Assembly (NCBI RefSeq): GCF_003344965.1
Contig: NZ_CP031194.1
Location: 4,960,001 to 5,024,000 of the forward strand
DNA length: 64,000 bases
Direction of reading: 5' to 3'
DNA from: Streptomyces paludis
Lineage (GTDB): Bacteria; Actinomycetota; Actinomycetes; Streptomycetales; Streptomycetaceae
A model generated the notes under the pieces. That model was not told the DNA's origin. It made no database searches and saw only the letters and a program-made list of their open reading frames with translations. Made by a program: the position numbers and the translations under genes. How positions within the stretch are numbered: the stretch's first letter is position 1; the number at the start of each line of letters is the position of its first letter. This document shows positions 54,223-62,501 of the stretch, one piece after another.

Positions 54223-54551
54223 GGGTCCCCAAAGGCGCGGGGAGTAGGCGAGCAGCCGCTCTCAGACCGGCCATTTACGGGGAACACCCCCGCACGCGCG
54301 GGGAGCAGCTCGCGTTCCACCGTCACGCCATCGCGCTGGCGGGAACACCCCCGCACGCGCGGGGAGCGGGGAGACGAACGCGGCGCCCTGTTCGGCGTGC
54401 AGGGAACACCCCCGCACGCGCGGGGAGCGGGGGACGTCTGCGCCAGCTCGATGCGGCGGACGGGGAACACCCCCGCACGCGCGGGGAGCGGAGCCTCGCT
54501 GCCCTGACCGCCGTACTCCACGTGGGAACACCCCCGCACGCGCGGGGAGCG
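54223..54551 (-). CRISPR. CRISPR array 1 (type I-E-like repeats)
   Basis: Five full 29-base repeats begin at 54280, 54341, 54402, 54463 and 54524 with a 61-base period and 32-base spacers. A degenerate repeat lies at 54223-54247. On the plus strand the repeat starts GGGAACACCCCCGCACGCGC and ends GGGGAGC then R-G, containing the I-E palindrome. The degenerate end is on the left and a conserved leader-like segment on the right, so the array reads on the minus strand. The second-to-last repeat base is G in four repeats and A in one. No cas gene is in the window. Confidence 0.95.
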
Positions 54552-54656
54552 GACTTCGTGAGCTGGGAGTTTATGGCAGGGGTGCAGGGTTTTGCAGCAG
54601 TTTCGTTGAATCCGGCGGATCGGCCATAACGGGCTTTGGCGGCAGGGGTATGTGCC
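54552..54656 (-). promoter_or_regulatory. Leader of CRISPR array 1
   Basis: About 105 bases adjoining the intact end of the array, including GGGAGTTTATGGCAGGGGTG, are nearly identical to those adjoining array 2 (55622-55726). Conservation at this side marks it as the leader, with transcription leftward. Confidence 0.65.
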
Positions 54657-54712
54657 TCGGGGCGTCCCGCGCTCCGGCACGGTACCGGCTGGCCCACACC
54701 CCCGCCGAAGGC

Positions 54713-54863
54713 GGCCCGTGGCTATGTGCCGGGGCTCTTGCAGACCCGCGAGTACATCACGGCCATCGCCGCGTTTAGTCAGGAGACTGACCCGGCGGAT
54801 TTTGCGCTGGGCGGGGAAGAAAACATTCGACGCATCAAAGGGATTGAGAAGGAGCGGTCATGA
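54713..54863 (+). pseudogene. Remnant of a duplicated DUF5753 regulator
   Basis: Encodes 'ARGYVPGLLQTREYITAIAAFSQETDPADFALGGEENIRRIKGIEKERS'. The first part aligns with the middle of the regulator at 53099 (YVPGLFQTREYIEAIVAF) and the last part with its C-terminus (EATIRCIEEIEKELL). Everything between, and the helix-turn-helix, is deleted. It is the 5' edge of the duplicated module and still overlaps the following DUF397 start as ATGA. Confidence 0.82.
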
Positions 54864-55111
54864 GTGATCCGAAAGACGACCTCTACGCCGCGCCGCTTGA
54901 CGGTGAGTGGGAGAAGTCCTCGTTCAGCAACGGCTCCGGGGATGCCTGCGTCCAGATCATGCCGATAGCCGGGGGCGTTGCCTTCGGTGACAGCAAGCGC
55001 CGTGACTTGGATGGCGCGTTGCGCTTCACGAACAGGGAGATGCTGGCGCACATCCTGGCGGTCAAGGCGGGCCAGTACGACCACCTGATCCCGGACGGGA
55101 CGGAACTCTGA
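54860..55111 (+). CDS. DUF397 protein, copy 2
   Basis: An 83-aa near-duplicate of the protein at 53971 (MSDPKDDLYAAPLDGEWEKSSFSNGSGDACVQIMPI). Codons are also mostly identical, indicating recent duplication. Its own regulator is reduced to a fragment, so it may work with the intact regulator at 53099 or be drifting. It is followed directly by CRISPR array 2. Confidence 0.88.
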   Translation: MSDPKDDLYAAPLDGEWEKSSFSNGSGDACVQIMPIAGGVAFGDSKRRDLDGALRFTNREMLAHILAVKAGQYDHLIPDGTEL

Positions 55112-55622
55112 GGTCCCCGCAGGTGCGGGGAGCAGTGATTGATCGCGCGCTTGGCCCCGAGACCGGCGGGAACATCCCCACACGCGCGGGGAGCAGTATG
55201 CGCGGGCTGTTACACCGTCAGGCATTTCGGGAACAATCCCGCACGCGCGGGAGCAGGCCACCGACGTCTTCCCCACACCGCCCTTGTTGGGAACACCCCC
55301 GCACGCGCGGGGAGCAGCGGGCGCGCGGCCCGTCCCAGGAATGGGAGACGGGAACACCCCCGCACGCGCGGGGAGCAGCACGCCAAGGCTGCGGCGTGAT
55401 GGGCAAGCAGGGGAACACCCCCGCACGCGCGGGGAGCAGCACGCCAAGGCTGCGGCGTGATGGGCAAGCAGGGGAACACCCCCGCACGCGCGGGGAGCAG
55501 CTCACGGTGATGAATCCGTTCTTCGTCTGGTGGGGAACACCCCCGCACGCGCGGGGAGCAGTGAACCTGCCGGAGGGCCTTGATGGCCGTTCCGGGAACA
55601 CCCCCGCACGCGCGGGGAGCAG
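55112..55622 (-). CRISPR. CRISPR array 2 (type I-E-like repeats)
   Basis: Eight repeats begin at 55168, 55229, 55289, 55350, 55411, 55472, 55533 and 55594, with 32-base spacers and a degenerate repeat at 55112-55134. The two repeats nearest the degenerate end are themselves mutated (ACATCCCCACACG; one base short at 55229), as expected at the leader-distal end. Spacers 55379-55410 and 55440-55471 are identical. Repeats end ...GAGCAG. The leader side is the right end. Confidence 0.95.
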
Positions 55623-55726
55623 ACTTCGTGACCTGGGAGTTTATGGCAGGGGTGCGGGGGTTTGGGGCGGTTTCGTTGAATCCGGCGGATCGGCCATAAC
55701 GGGCGTTGGCGGCAGGGGTTTGTGAC
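55622..55726 (-). promoter_or_regulatory. Leader of CRISPR array 2
   Basis: Homologous to the segment beside array 1, with shared blocks GGGAGTTTATGGCAGGGGTG and TTTCGTTGAATCCGGCGGAT. It adjoins the intact repeats, so it is the likely leader and promoter reading leftward. Confidence 0.65.
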
Positions 55727-55737
55727 GTGGTGTCACC

Positions 55738-55893
55738 ACCGGCGGGAGGGGGGTGGGGTCGTAGGAGGTGCGTGTCCGGACGTAGAGCGTGATTTGTGCC
55801 GCTGAGCGATACCCGCGCGTACGTTCCGGTCCGCACGCGGCGTAAATCATGCAGTCCGGGCATGTGCCTCCGGAGGCCCCGCGCCCCGGCATC
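55738..55893 (-). repeat. Long-hairpin repeat, copy 2 (inverted)
   Basis: The reverse-orientation copy of the repeat at 51182 and 62288: GTAGAGCGTGATTTGTGCCG at 55781 and CGTAAATCATGCAG at 55841 mark the two arms. It lies right after the CRISPR leader. The following stretch to 56014 holds three direct copies of CGCCGGAGGCGACCC (around 55928, 55976 and 55995) and no gene. Confidence 0.65.
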
Positions 55894-56014
55894 AGGCCGT
55901 ACCACCCGCGCAAAGGCGGACCCCGCCGGAGGCGACCCGTACCCCGGCATGGGACCGGCTGGCCCGCGCCCCCCGCCGGAGGCGACCCGCCGCCCTCGCC
56001 GGAGGCGACCCCCG

Positions 56015-57709
56015 TCAGATGCCCGCCGCCTCCGCCACGTCTCGCTTCAGCGCCGTCAGGACGGCCTCGCCTCGCTCGCGCGCCGACGCCAGCTCCGTCG
56101 CGTTTGCCACCGGCACCACCGCCTCCAAGTAGCACTTCAACTTCGGTTCCGTGCCGCTGGGGCGGACGATGACTCGGGCCTGGTAAGCGCCGTCGAGGTG
56201 GTAGCGGAGGCCGTCCGTGGGGGGGAGGGTGGCCGTGCCCTGGGTGAGGTCCTCGGTGGAGGTGACCTGGACGCCGGCCAGTTGCTTCGGCGGGTGTTCG
56301 CGTAGGCGGTGCATCGCGGCTGCGATCAGGGAGAGGTCCTGGACGCGGACGGAGAGTTGGGACGTGGCGTGGAGGCCGTGGGTTACGGCCAGGTCGTCCA
56401 GGAGGTCGGTCAGGGTGCGGGCCGATTCCTTCAGCTCTGAGGCCAGTTCGGCCACCAGGAGCGCCGCCGTGATGCCGTCCTTGTCGCGGACGCCTTCGGG
56501 GTCTACGCAGTAGCCGAGGGCCTCCTCGTAGCCGTAGCGCAGGCCCTCGACCCTGGCGATCCACTTGAAGCCGGTGAGGGTCTCCTCGTACGGGAGGCCG
56601 GCCGTTGCCGCGATGCGGCTGAGGAGGGAGGAGGAGACGATCGACTCGGCCAGTACGCCCGTCGCGCCGCGCGCGACCAGGTGCGCGGCCAGGAGCGCGC
56701 CCACCTCGTCGCCCGTCAGCATGCGCCAGCCGGTGTCCGTTCCGGGGGCGGGTACGGCGACCGCGCAGCGGTCCGCGTCGGGGTCGTTGGCGATGATCAG
56801 GTCGGGGTTCACGCGGCGCGCGGTCGCGAAGGCCAGGTCCATCGCACCCGGTTCCTCGGGGTTGGGGAAGGCCACGGTCGGGAACGCGGGATCGGGCTCC
56901 GACTGCTCCGGTACGGGTACGGGCGCGGGGAAGCCGGCGCGGGCGAACGCCGCGAGGAGCGTTTCCGTACCGACGCCGTGCAGCGCGGTGTGCACGATCC
57001 TGGCCGTACGCGCCGAGCCGGGCGCCAGTACCGCGTCGGTACGGGCCAGGTAGGCCGTCAGGACGTCGTCGTTGAGGGTCTCCCAGCCGGACTCGGGGCG
57101 CGGCACAGCCGACAGTGCCTCCACCGCCGCGATCTCCGCCGCGATCTCCGCGTCCGCCGGCGGCACGATCTGCGAGCCGTCGCCCAGATAGACCTTGTAG
57201 CCGTTGTCCCGGGGCGGGTTGTGGCTCGCGGTGACCTCCACGCCGGCCACCGCGCCGAGGTGGCGTATGGCGAAGGCCAGCACGGGTGTCGGCAGCGGGC
57301 GCGGGAGTACGGCGGCGCGCAGTCCGGCGCCGGTCATCACGGCGGCGGTGTCGCGCGCGAAGTCCGCCGACTTGTAGCGGGCGTCGTAGCCGATGACGAC
57401 CAGCCCGGCGCCCTCGCCCTTGGCCTTCAGGTACGCGGCCAGCCCGGCGGCGGCGCGGATGACGACGGCGCGGTTCATCCGCATCGGCCCGGCGCCCAGC
57501 TCGCCGCGCAGGCCCGCCGTACCGAACTGGAGCGTGCCGGAGAACCGGTCCGCGAGGTCGGCGAGGGCGTCGGGGTCGCCGGCCTCCGCCGTCTCGATCA
57601 GCGCGCCCAGTTCGGCGCGGGTTCCGTCGTCCGGGTCCTCGGCCTGCCAGGCGGCGGCCCGTGCGAGGAGGTCCCGTCGCGCGGTCGCCGCGGTCTCCGT
57701 CGTCGTCAC
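56015..57709 (-). CDS. PGM2-like phospho-sugar mutase (probable phosphopentomutase)
   Basis: A 564-aa alpha-D-phosphohexomutase-superfamily enzyme from GTG at 57709 (AGGAG upstream). 'QFGTAGLRGELGAGPMRMNR' opens it. The catalytic Ser loop is TASHNPPRDNGYKVYLGDG, the metal loop NDPDADRCAV, the sugar loop 'GYCVDPEGVRDKDG', and the phosphate site RPSGTEPKLKCYLE. These match the PGM2 subfamily, whose human member interconverts ribose 1- and 5-phosphate. It follows the purine nucleoside phosphorylase gene on the same strand, so it likely passes (deoxy)ribose 1-phosphate to DeoC or the pentose pathway. Older annotation would say phosphomannomutase. Confidence 0.85.
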   Translation of the reverse strand: MTTTETAATARRDLLARAAAWQAEDPDDGTRAELGALIETAEAGDPDALADLADRFSGTLQFGTAGLRGELGAGPMRMNRAVVIRAAAGLAAYLKAKGEGAGLVVIGYDARYKSADFARDTAAVMTGAGLRAAVLPRPLPTPVLAFAIRHLGAVAGVEVTASHNPPRDNGYKVYLGDGSQIVPPADAEIAAEIAAVEALSAVPRPESGWETLNDDVLTAYLARTDAVLAPGSARTARIVHTALHGVGTETLLAAFARAGFPAPVPVPEQSEPDPAFPTVAFPNPEEPGAMDLAFATARRVNPDLIIANDPDADRCAVAVPAPGTDTGWRMLTGDEVGALLAAHLVARGATGVLAESIVSSSLLSRIAATAGLPYEETLTGFKWIARVEGLRYGYEEALGYCVDPEGVRDKDGITAALLVAELASELKESARTLTDLLDDLAVTHGLHATSQLSVRVQDLSLIAAAMHRLREHPPKQLAGVQVTSTEDLTQGTATLPPTDGLRYHLDGAYQARVIVRPSGTEPKLKCYLEAVVPVANATELASARERGEAVLTALKRDVAEAAGI

Positions 57710-57806
57710 GTCCTGCTCCTGCCGCTCGTTCTGCCGCATGGTGGAGGTACCTCCGTCTGGGCTGCTCATGTCGTCTGGGCTGCCGGTGTCATGTCCGTAC
57801 GCGTAC

Positions 57807-58637
57807 TCAGATACGTTCCAGCACCCGTGCCAGCAGCGACCCCATCTGGGTCGCCGAGTCGCGGCCCGCCTGAAGGACCTCCTCATGGTTGAGGGGCTCG
57901 CCGGAGATGCCCGCCGCCAGGTTCGTCACCAGCGAGAGGCCGAGCACCTCGGCGCCCGCCTCGCGGGCCGCGATGGCCTCCAGGACCGTGGACATGCCGA
58001 CCAGGTCGCCGCCCATCGCGCGGACCATGTTGATCTCGGCGGGCGTCTCGTAGTGCGGGCCGGTGAACTGGACGTACACGCCCTCTTCGAGATCCGGGTC
58101 GATCTCCTTGCACAGCGCCCGGAGCCTCGGCGAGTAGAGGTCCGTCAGGTCCACGAAGTTCGCGCCGACGATGGGCGAGACCGCCGTCAGGTTGATGTGG
58201 TCGCTGATCAGCACGGGCTGCCCGGGGCGCATGCCCTCGCGCAGGCCGCCGCAGCCGTTCGTCAGGACGATGGTCTTGCAGCCGGCCGCTACGGCGGTAC
58301 GGACGCCGTGCGCGACGGCCGCGACGCCCCGGCCCTCGTAGAAGTGCGTACGGCCGAGGAAGACCAGCGCGCGCTTCTCGGCGATCTTGTACGAGCGGAT
58401 TCTGCCGCCGTGGCCGGCCACGGCCGGGGGCGGGAAGCCCGGCAGGTCGGTCACCGGGAAGTCGGCCTCGGGCTCGCCGAGGGCGTCACCGGCCGGTCCC
58501 CAGCCCGAGCCCATCACAAGAGCGACGTCATGGGTCTCGGCGCCGGTCAGCTCGCGGAGCCGCGCTGCGGCGGCCTCGGCGGCGGCGAGGGGGTCGGCGG
58601 GTCCGTCGGCGTTGGCCTGGATAACTGATGCGTTCAC
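57807..58637 (-). CDS. Purine nucleoside phosphorylase
   Basis: A 276-aa trimeric-type enzyme from GTG at 58637. '[11 protein letters not shown]', the phosphate loop '[22 protein letters not shown]', '[26 protein letters not shown]' and '[28 protein letters not shown]' are conserved. It phosphorolyses inosine and guanosine nucleosides. An exact operator palindrome lies 26 bases upstream, and the mutase gene follows. Confidence 0.93.
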   Translation of the reverse strand: MNASVIQANADGPADPLAAAEAAAARLRELTGAETHDVALVMGSGWGPAGDALGEPEADFPVTDLPGFPPPAVAGHGGRIRSYKIAEKRALVFLGRTHFYEGRGVAAVAHGVRTAVAAGCKTIVLTNGCGGLREGMRPGQPVLISDHINLTAVSPIVGANFVDLTDLYSPRLRALCKEIDPDLEEGVYVQFTGPHYETPAEINMVRAMGGDLVGMSTVLEAIAAREAGAEVLGLSLVTNLAAGISGEPLNHEEVLQAGRDSATQMGSLLARVLERI

Positions 58638-58662
58638 GCCGATGAGGGTAGCCGGTCAAGCC

Positions 58663-58674
58663 CTACGCGCGTAG
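58663..58674. promoter_or_regulatory. Palindromic operator upstream of purine nucleoside phosphorylase
   Basis: An exact CTACGCGCGTAG palindrome. On the minus strand it follows TATCAT, a good -10 hexamer, so it would overlap the transcription start. Confidence 0.72.
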
Positions 58675-58786
58675 ATGATAGGGGGATTGGTCTGGACATC
58701 GTTGTGTTGTCGTTTCCGAAGGAAGTGTCCGGCCGTCCCCGGCGCGGGCGGTTCCTCCCCTTCCGCGCCGGGTTTCCGCGCCCGCC

Positions 58787-59224
58787 TCAGCAGGGGCGCT
58801 TGCGCAGCTCCATCACGTAGTCGTGCGGTGCCCCCGCCGACTCCGCCGCGTCCGCCAGCTCGCCCAGATACCGGGCCGAGGGCAGCCCGCCCTCGTACCC
58901 GTTCAGGACGTACAGCCAGGTCGGCTCCTCGCCGTCCAGCGTGTGCACCCGTACCCGCATCCGGCGGTAGATGTCGAGCCCGACACCCTCCCAGCGGTCC
59001 ATGGAGTCCTCGTCCATGGGGGCGATGTCGTACAGCGCGACGAAGACCTGGGAGCGCGGCGCCTCCACGATCGTGACCAGCGCTCCCTCCCAGCCCATCT
59101 GCTCGCCACCGAAGGTGAGCCGCCAGCCGTTGAGCCAGCCGGTCCCGCGCAGCGGTGAGTGCGGGGCGCGGCGGGACATCAGCCGCGCGTCGAGGTTGCC
59201 GGCGTACGCGGCGTAGAGCGACAT
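58787..59224 (-). CDS. Gamma-glutamylcyclotransferase-like protein
   Basis: A 145-aa protein. 'YAAYAGNLDARLMSRRAPHSPLRGTGWLNGWRLTF' matches the Y-x-x-Y-G-x-N-like opening of the GGCT fold, and 'DMDEDSMDRWEG'-like 'MDEDSMDRWEGVGLDIYRRMRV' supplies the acidic residue. Cytosolic. The substrate may be a gamma-glutamyl peptide. It is divergent from the flavoprotein gene. Confidence 0.8.
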   Translation of the reverse strand: MSLYAAYAGNLDARLMSRRAPHSPLRGTGWLNGWRLTFGGEQMGWEGALVTIVEAPRSQVFVALYDIAPMDEDSMDRWEGVGLDIYRRMRVRVHTLDGEEPTWLYVLNGYEGGLPSARYLGELADAAESAGAPHDYVMELRKRPC

Positions 59225-59482
59225 GGGGTCGAGGGTACGGGAGGTACGGGCGTGGCCGCCGATGTGTCCGGAGGGTCACATGCCCGGCCGGCGCCTCCGG
59301 GCGGCGCTCGTGCGGCGGGGGCGGGCAGGTCAGAGGGGCGGTGCCCGGATGGCGGGCCCCGGGGAGAAGCAGCTTGGCGGGTGCGGGACAATGGAGTACG
59401 TACTGCATCCCCCGGGGCTTCCCCCGGAACCCCGGCCGGGGTGGCAGACGGGCCGGGTTGACACGCGAGGCGGATTTTTTTC

Positions 59483-60922
59483 GTGACCCGGATCGTGATC
59501 ATCGGCGGCGGACCCGGCGGCTACGAGGCGGCCCTGGTGGGCGCCCAGCTCGGTGCGGAGGTGACCGTCGTCGACTGCGACGGGCTCGGTGGCGCCTCGG
59601 TGCTCACCGACTGCGTACCGTCGAAGACGCTCATCGCGACGGCCGAGGTGATGACCACCTTCGACTCCTCCTACGAGGAGCTGGGGATCATCGTCGCGGA
59701 CGACCGGGAGCCCGCCGAGAAGGCGGCCCGCGTCGTCGGCGTCGACCTCGGCAAGGTCAACCGCAGGGTCAAGCGCCTCGCGCTCGCCCAGTCCCACGAC
59801 ATCACCGCCTCCGTCACCCGGGCCGGCGCCCGGGTCATGCGCGGCCGGGGGCGGCTCGACGGGCGGCAGGCCGTGGACGGCTCGCGCCAGGTGATCGTGA
59901 CCGCCGCCGACGGCAGCGAGGAGTCCCTCACCGCCGACGCCGTCCTGATCGCCACCGGCGCCCACCCGCGCGAGATCGCGGACGCGCGCCCGGACGGCGA
60001 GCGCATCCTGAACTGGACGCAGGTGTACGACCTCGACGAGCTGCCCGAAGAGCTGATCGTGGTCGGCTCCGGCGTCACCGGCGCCGAGTTCGCCGGCGCG
60101 TACCAGGCGCTGGGCTCCCGGGTCACGCTCGTCTCGTCCCGCGACCGCGTGCTGCCCGGCGAGGACCCGGACGCCGCCGCCGTCCTGGAGGACGTCTTCC
60201 GGCGGCGCGGCATGAACGTGATGTCCCGCTCGCGCGCCGAGGCCGTGAAGCGCGTGGACGACCGGGTCGAGGTCACCCTCGCCGACGGCCGTACGATCTC
60301 CGGCACGCACTGCCTGATGGCCGTCGGCGCGATCCCCAACACGGCGGGCATGGGCCTGGAGGAGGCCGGCGTCCTCGTCAAGGACTCGGGCCACATCAAG
60401 ACCGACCGGGTCTCCCGTACCTCCGCGCCCGGCGTGTACGCGGCGGGCGATGTCACCGGGATCTTCGCCCTCGCCTCCGTCGCCGCCATGCAGGGCCGGA
60501 TCGCGATGTACCACTTCCTGGGCGACGCGGTCGCGCCGCTCAACCTCAAGACCGTCTCGTCGAACGTCTTCACCGACCCCGAGATCGCCACCGTCGGCTA
60601 CAGCCAGTCCGACATCGACGACGGCCGGATCGACGCCCGCGTCGTGAAGCTGCCGCTGCTGCGCAACCCGCGCGCCAAGATGCAGGGCATCCGCGACGGC
60701 TTCGTCAAGATCTTCGCTCGTCCGGGTACGGGCATCGTCGTCGGCGGCGTTGTCGTCGCCCCCCGCGCGAGTGAACTGATCCACCCGATCTCGCTCGCCG
60801 TCGACAACAATCTGACGGTCGAGCAGATCGCGAACGCCTTCACGGTGTACCCGTCGCTTTCGGGTTCGATCGCCGAGGTGGCACGGCAGTTGCACACGCG
60901 GAAGTCGGGCGAGGAGATCTGA
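59483..60922 (+). CDS. NAD(P)H-quinone dehydrogenase-type flavoprotein disulfide reductase
   Basis: A 479-aa FAD enzyme. N-terminal FAD site TRIVIIGGGPGGYEAALVGAQLG, the NAD site 'ELIVVGSGVTGAEFAGAYQALG', 'GVYAAGDVTGIFALASVAAMQG', and a C-terminal dimerisation domain. The usual redox pair is incomplete: 'GGASVLTDCVPSKTLI' keeps only the second Cys. This matches the mycobacterial LpdA/Rv3303c group, which reduces quinones rather than lipoamide (family knowledge). Confidence 0.87.
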   Translation: MTRIVIIGGGPGGYEAALVGAQLGAEVTVVDCDGLGGASVLTDCVPSKTLIATAEVMTTFDSSYEELGIIVADDREPAEKAARVVGVDLGKVNRRVKRLALAQSHDITASVTRAGARVMRGRGRLDGRQAVDGSRQVIVTAADGSEESLTADAVLIATGAHPREIADARPDGERILNWTQVYDLDELPEELIVVGSGVTGAEFAGAYQALGSRVTLVSSRDRVLPGEDPDAAAVLEDVFRRRGMNVMSRSRAEAVKRVDDRVEVTLADGRTISGTHCLMAVGAIPNTAGMGLEEAGVLVKDSGHIKTDRVSRTSAPGVYAAGDVTGIFALASVAAMQGRIAMYHFLGDAVAPLNLKTVSSNVFTDPEIATVGYSQSDIDDGRIDARVVKLPLLRNPRAKMQGIRDGFVKIFARPGTGIVVGGVVVAPRASELIHPISLAVDNNLTVEQIANAFTVYPSLSGSIAEVARQLHTRKSGEEI

Positions 60923-60926
60923 CGGG

Positions 60927-60945
60927 GCGGGCGGCTGCCGCCCGC
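60927..60945 (+). terminator. Short hairpin after the flavoprotein gene
   Basis: GCGGGCGG and CCGCCCGC form an 8-bp stem with a three-base loop directly after the stop codon. There is no T run. Confidence 0.45.
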
Positions 60946-61190
60946 TGGGGCGTTGCGGGCCTTGGTCTTCGAGTCTTACGGCTCGGGGCCGGGGCCCGTT
61001 TCGTGTGTGCCTGCCGGTGCCCGTTCGGGCGGGCCGTCCGTCCGTTCCGGCGCTGAAAGCCCTTTCTGGGCGTACACGTTCGAGCGGATGGGATCGCTTT
61101 ATACCATCGTGGACGCTCGTCTGTGTACAACTTCTGTTATTCGGCGCAAACTGCTGAAAGCAGACGGTCGTTGGGGTTACTGTCAGTTTC

Positions 61191-62210
61191 GTGTTCGCTG
61201 CAGAACGTCGCCAATTGATTCTCGAAATGGTGCGCGCCAACGGGGCCGTGTCGCTCCGTGAGCTTGCCCGTGTCGTCCAGACCTCTGAAGTGACCGTACG
61301 GCGGGACGTGCGGGCGCTGGAGGCCGAAGGACTCCTCGACCGCCGGCACGGCGGTGCGGTACTGCCGGGTGGATTCACGCGAGAATCCGGCTTTCCGCAA
61401 AAATCGCATCTCGCAACGGCGGAGAAGACGGCCATCGCCGATCTCGCCGCGAGCCTCGTCGAAGAGGGCGAAGCCGTGGTCGTCGGCGCCGGTACGACCA
61501 CGCAGGAGCTGGCCCGCCGGCTCGCGCGGATCCCCGGGCTGACCGTCGTCACCAACTCCCTGCTGGTCGCGCAGGCGCTGGCGCACGCCAACCGCGTCGA
61601 GGTCGTCATGACCGGCGGAACGCTGCGCGGCTCCAACTACGCGCTCGTCGGCAGCGGCGCGGAACAGTCCCTCCAGGGCCTCCGCGTCACCCGCGCGTTC
61701 CTCTCGGGGAGCGGGCTGACGGCCGAACGCGGCCTCTCCACGTCCAACATGCTCTCGGCGAGCGTCGACCGGGCGCTGGTGCAGGCGGCGGCGGAGGTCG
61801 TCGTCCTCGCCGACCACACGAAGCTCGGCACCGACACGATGTTCCAGACGGTGCCCACCGATCTGATCAGCCGCCTCGTCACCAACGAGCCGCCCGCGCA
61901 GGACGAGCGCGCGGCGACGGAGCTTCAGGCGCTGGCGGATCAGGGCGTACGGGTGTCGGTGGCGGGCGGCGTCGCGTCCGGGGTGGCCGGCGGGTCCGGT
62001 GGTTCTGCCGGAGGTGACTCGGGGGGGCCGCCGGGGGCGCGGTCGCGCCGCGATGTGCCGCTTCCGGGGCAGCGCCGTACGCATGGCCCGTCCGGGCCGG
62101 GGAGCCCGTCCGGCGGGACGGGGGGCGCGCAGCCGTTACGGAGCGCACCGCCGCTGGCCCAGCAGGAGCCGGGGGAGCGGGCTCGGGTGGCGGACATGCG
62201 GCGTCGGTAG
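61191..62210 (+). CDS. DeoR/GlpR-family regulator
   Basis: A 339-aa protein. The helix-turn-helix is 'ERRQLILEMVRANGAVSLRELARVVQTSEVTVRRDVRALEAEGLLDRRHGGAV'. The sugar-phosphate-sensing domain has 'VVGAGTTTQELARRL' and 'LADHTKLGTDTMF'. An unusual tail of ~90 residues is Gly/Ser/Pro/Arg-rich. DeoR-type regulators bind phosphorylated sugars. It lies close to the mutase and phosphorylase genes and is a candidate regulator of the CTACGCGCGTAG sites. That link is inference. Confidence 0.86.
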   Translation: MFAAERRQLILEMVRANGAVSLRELARVVQTSEVTVRRDVRALEAEGLLDRRHGGAVLPGGFTRESGFPQKSHLATAEKTAIADLAASLVEEGEAVVVGAGTTTQELARRLARIPGLTVVTNSLLVAQALAHANRVEVVMTGGTLRGSNYALVGSGAEQSLQGLRVTRAFLSGSGLTAERGLSTSNMLSASVDRALVQAAAEVVVLADHTKLGTDTMFQTVPTDLISRLVTNEPPAQDERAATELQALADQGVRVSVAGGVASGVAGGSGGSAGGDSGGPPGARSRRDVPLPGQRRTHGPSGPGSPSGGTGGAQPLRSAPPLAQQEPGERARVADMRRR

Positions 62211-62287
62211 TCCGGGGTGCGACCGGGTCGCCTCCCGGCTGGGGGTCGTGGGGTTTGGACGGGTGCGGGGTGCGGCTGGTTCGTTTT

Positions 62288-62445
62288 GTGCCGGAGGCCG
62301 GGGCACTCCGGAGGCGCATCCCCGGATGCATGATTTACGCCGCCGCGCGGCAGGGTTCTTCGACTGCGGACCGTACAGCGGCACAAATCACGCTCTACAT
62401 CCGGGGACGTCACCTCCTGCGACCCCGGCCCCCTCCCGTCGGTGG
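62288..62445 (+). repeat. Long-hairpin repeat, copy 3
   Basis: Nearly identical arms to copy 1 (CCCCGGATGCATGATTTACG; GCGGCACAAATCACGCTC), with a different loop. Homology to copy 1 extends left to about 62230. It occupies the gap between the DeoR gene and the convergent TetR gene and may terminate both. Confidence 0.7.
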
Positions 62446-62501
62446 ACGGCCTGTGTCCAAACGTCCTGGGCTCAGCCCGAGACGTCCGGAACCCCAGGTT
62501 C

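Noticed and set aside
54219..54629. Open frames with repeated NTPARAG/EHPRTRGE-like peptides over the CRISPR arrays
   Set aside because: The peptide repeats are simply translated CRISPR repeats, with a 61-base period that shifts frame. They are not proteins.
51594..56014. cas genes near the CRISPR arrays
   Set aside because: No protein in the window shows Cas1, Cas2, Cas3, Cse or Cas5-7 features. The flanking genes are WhiJ/BldB-type regulators, a Nudix-fold protein and a sugar mutase.
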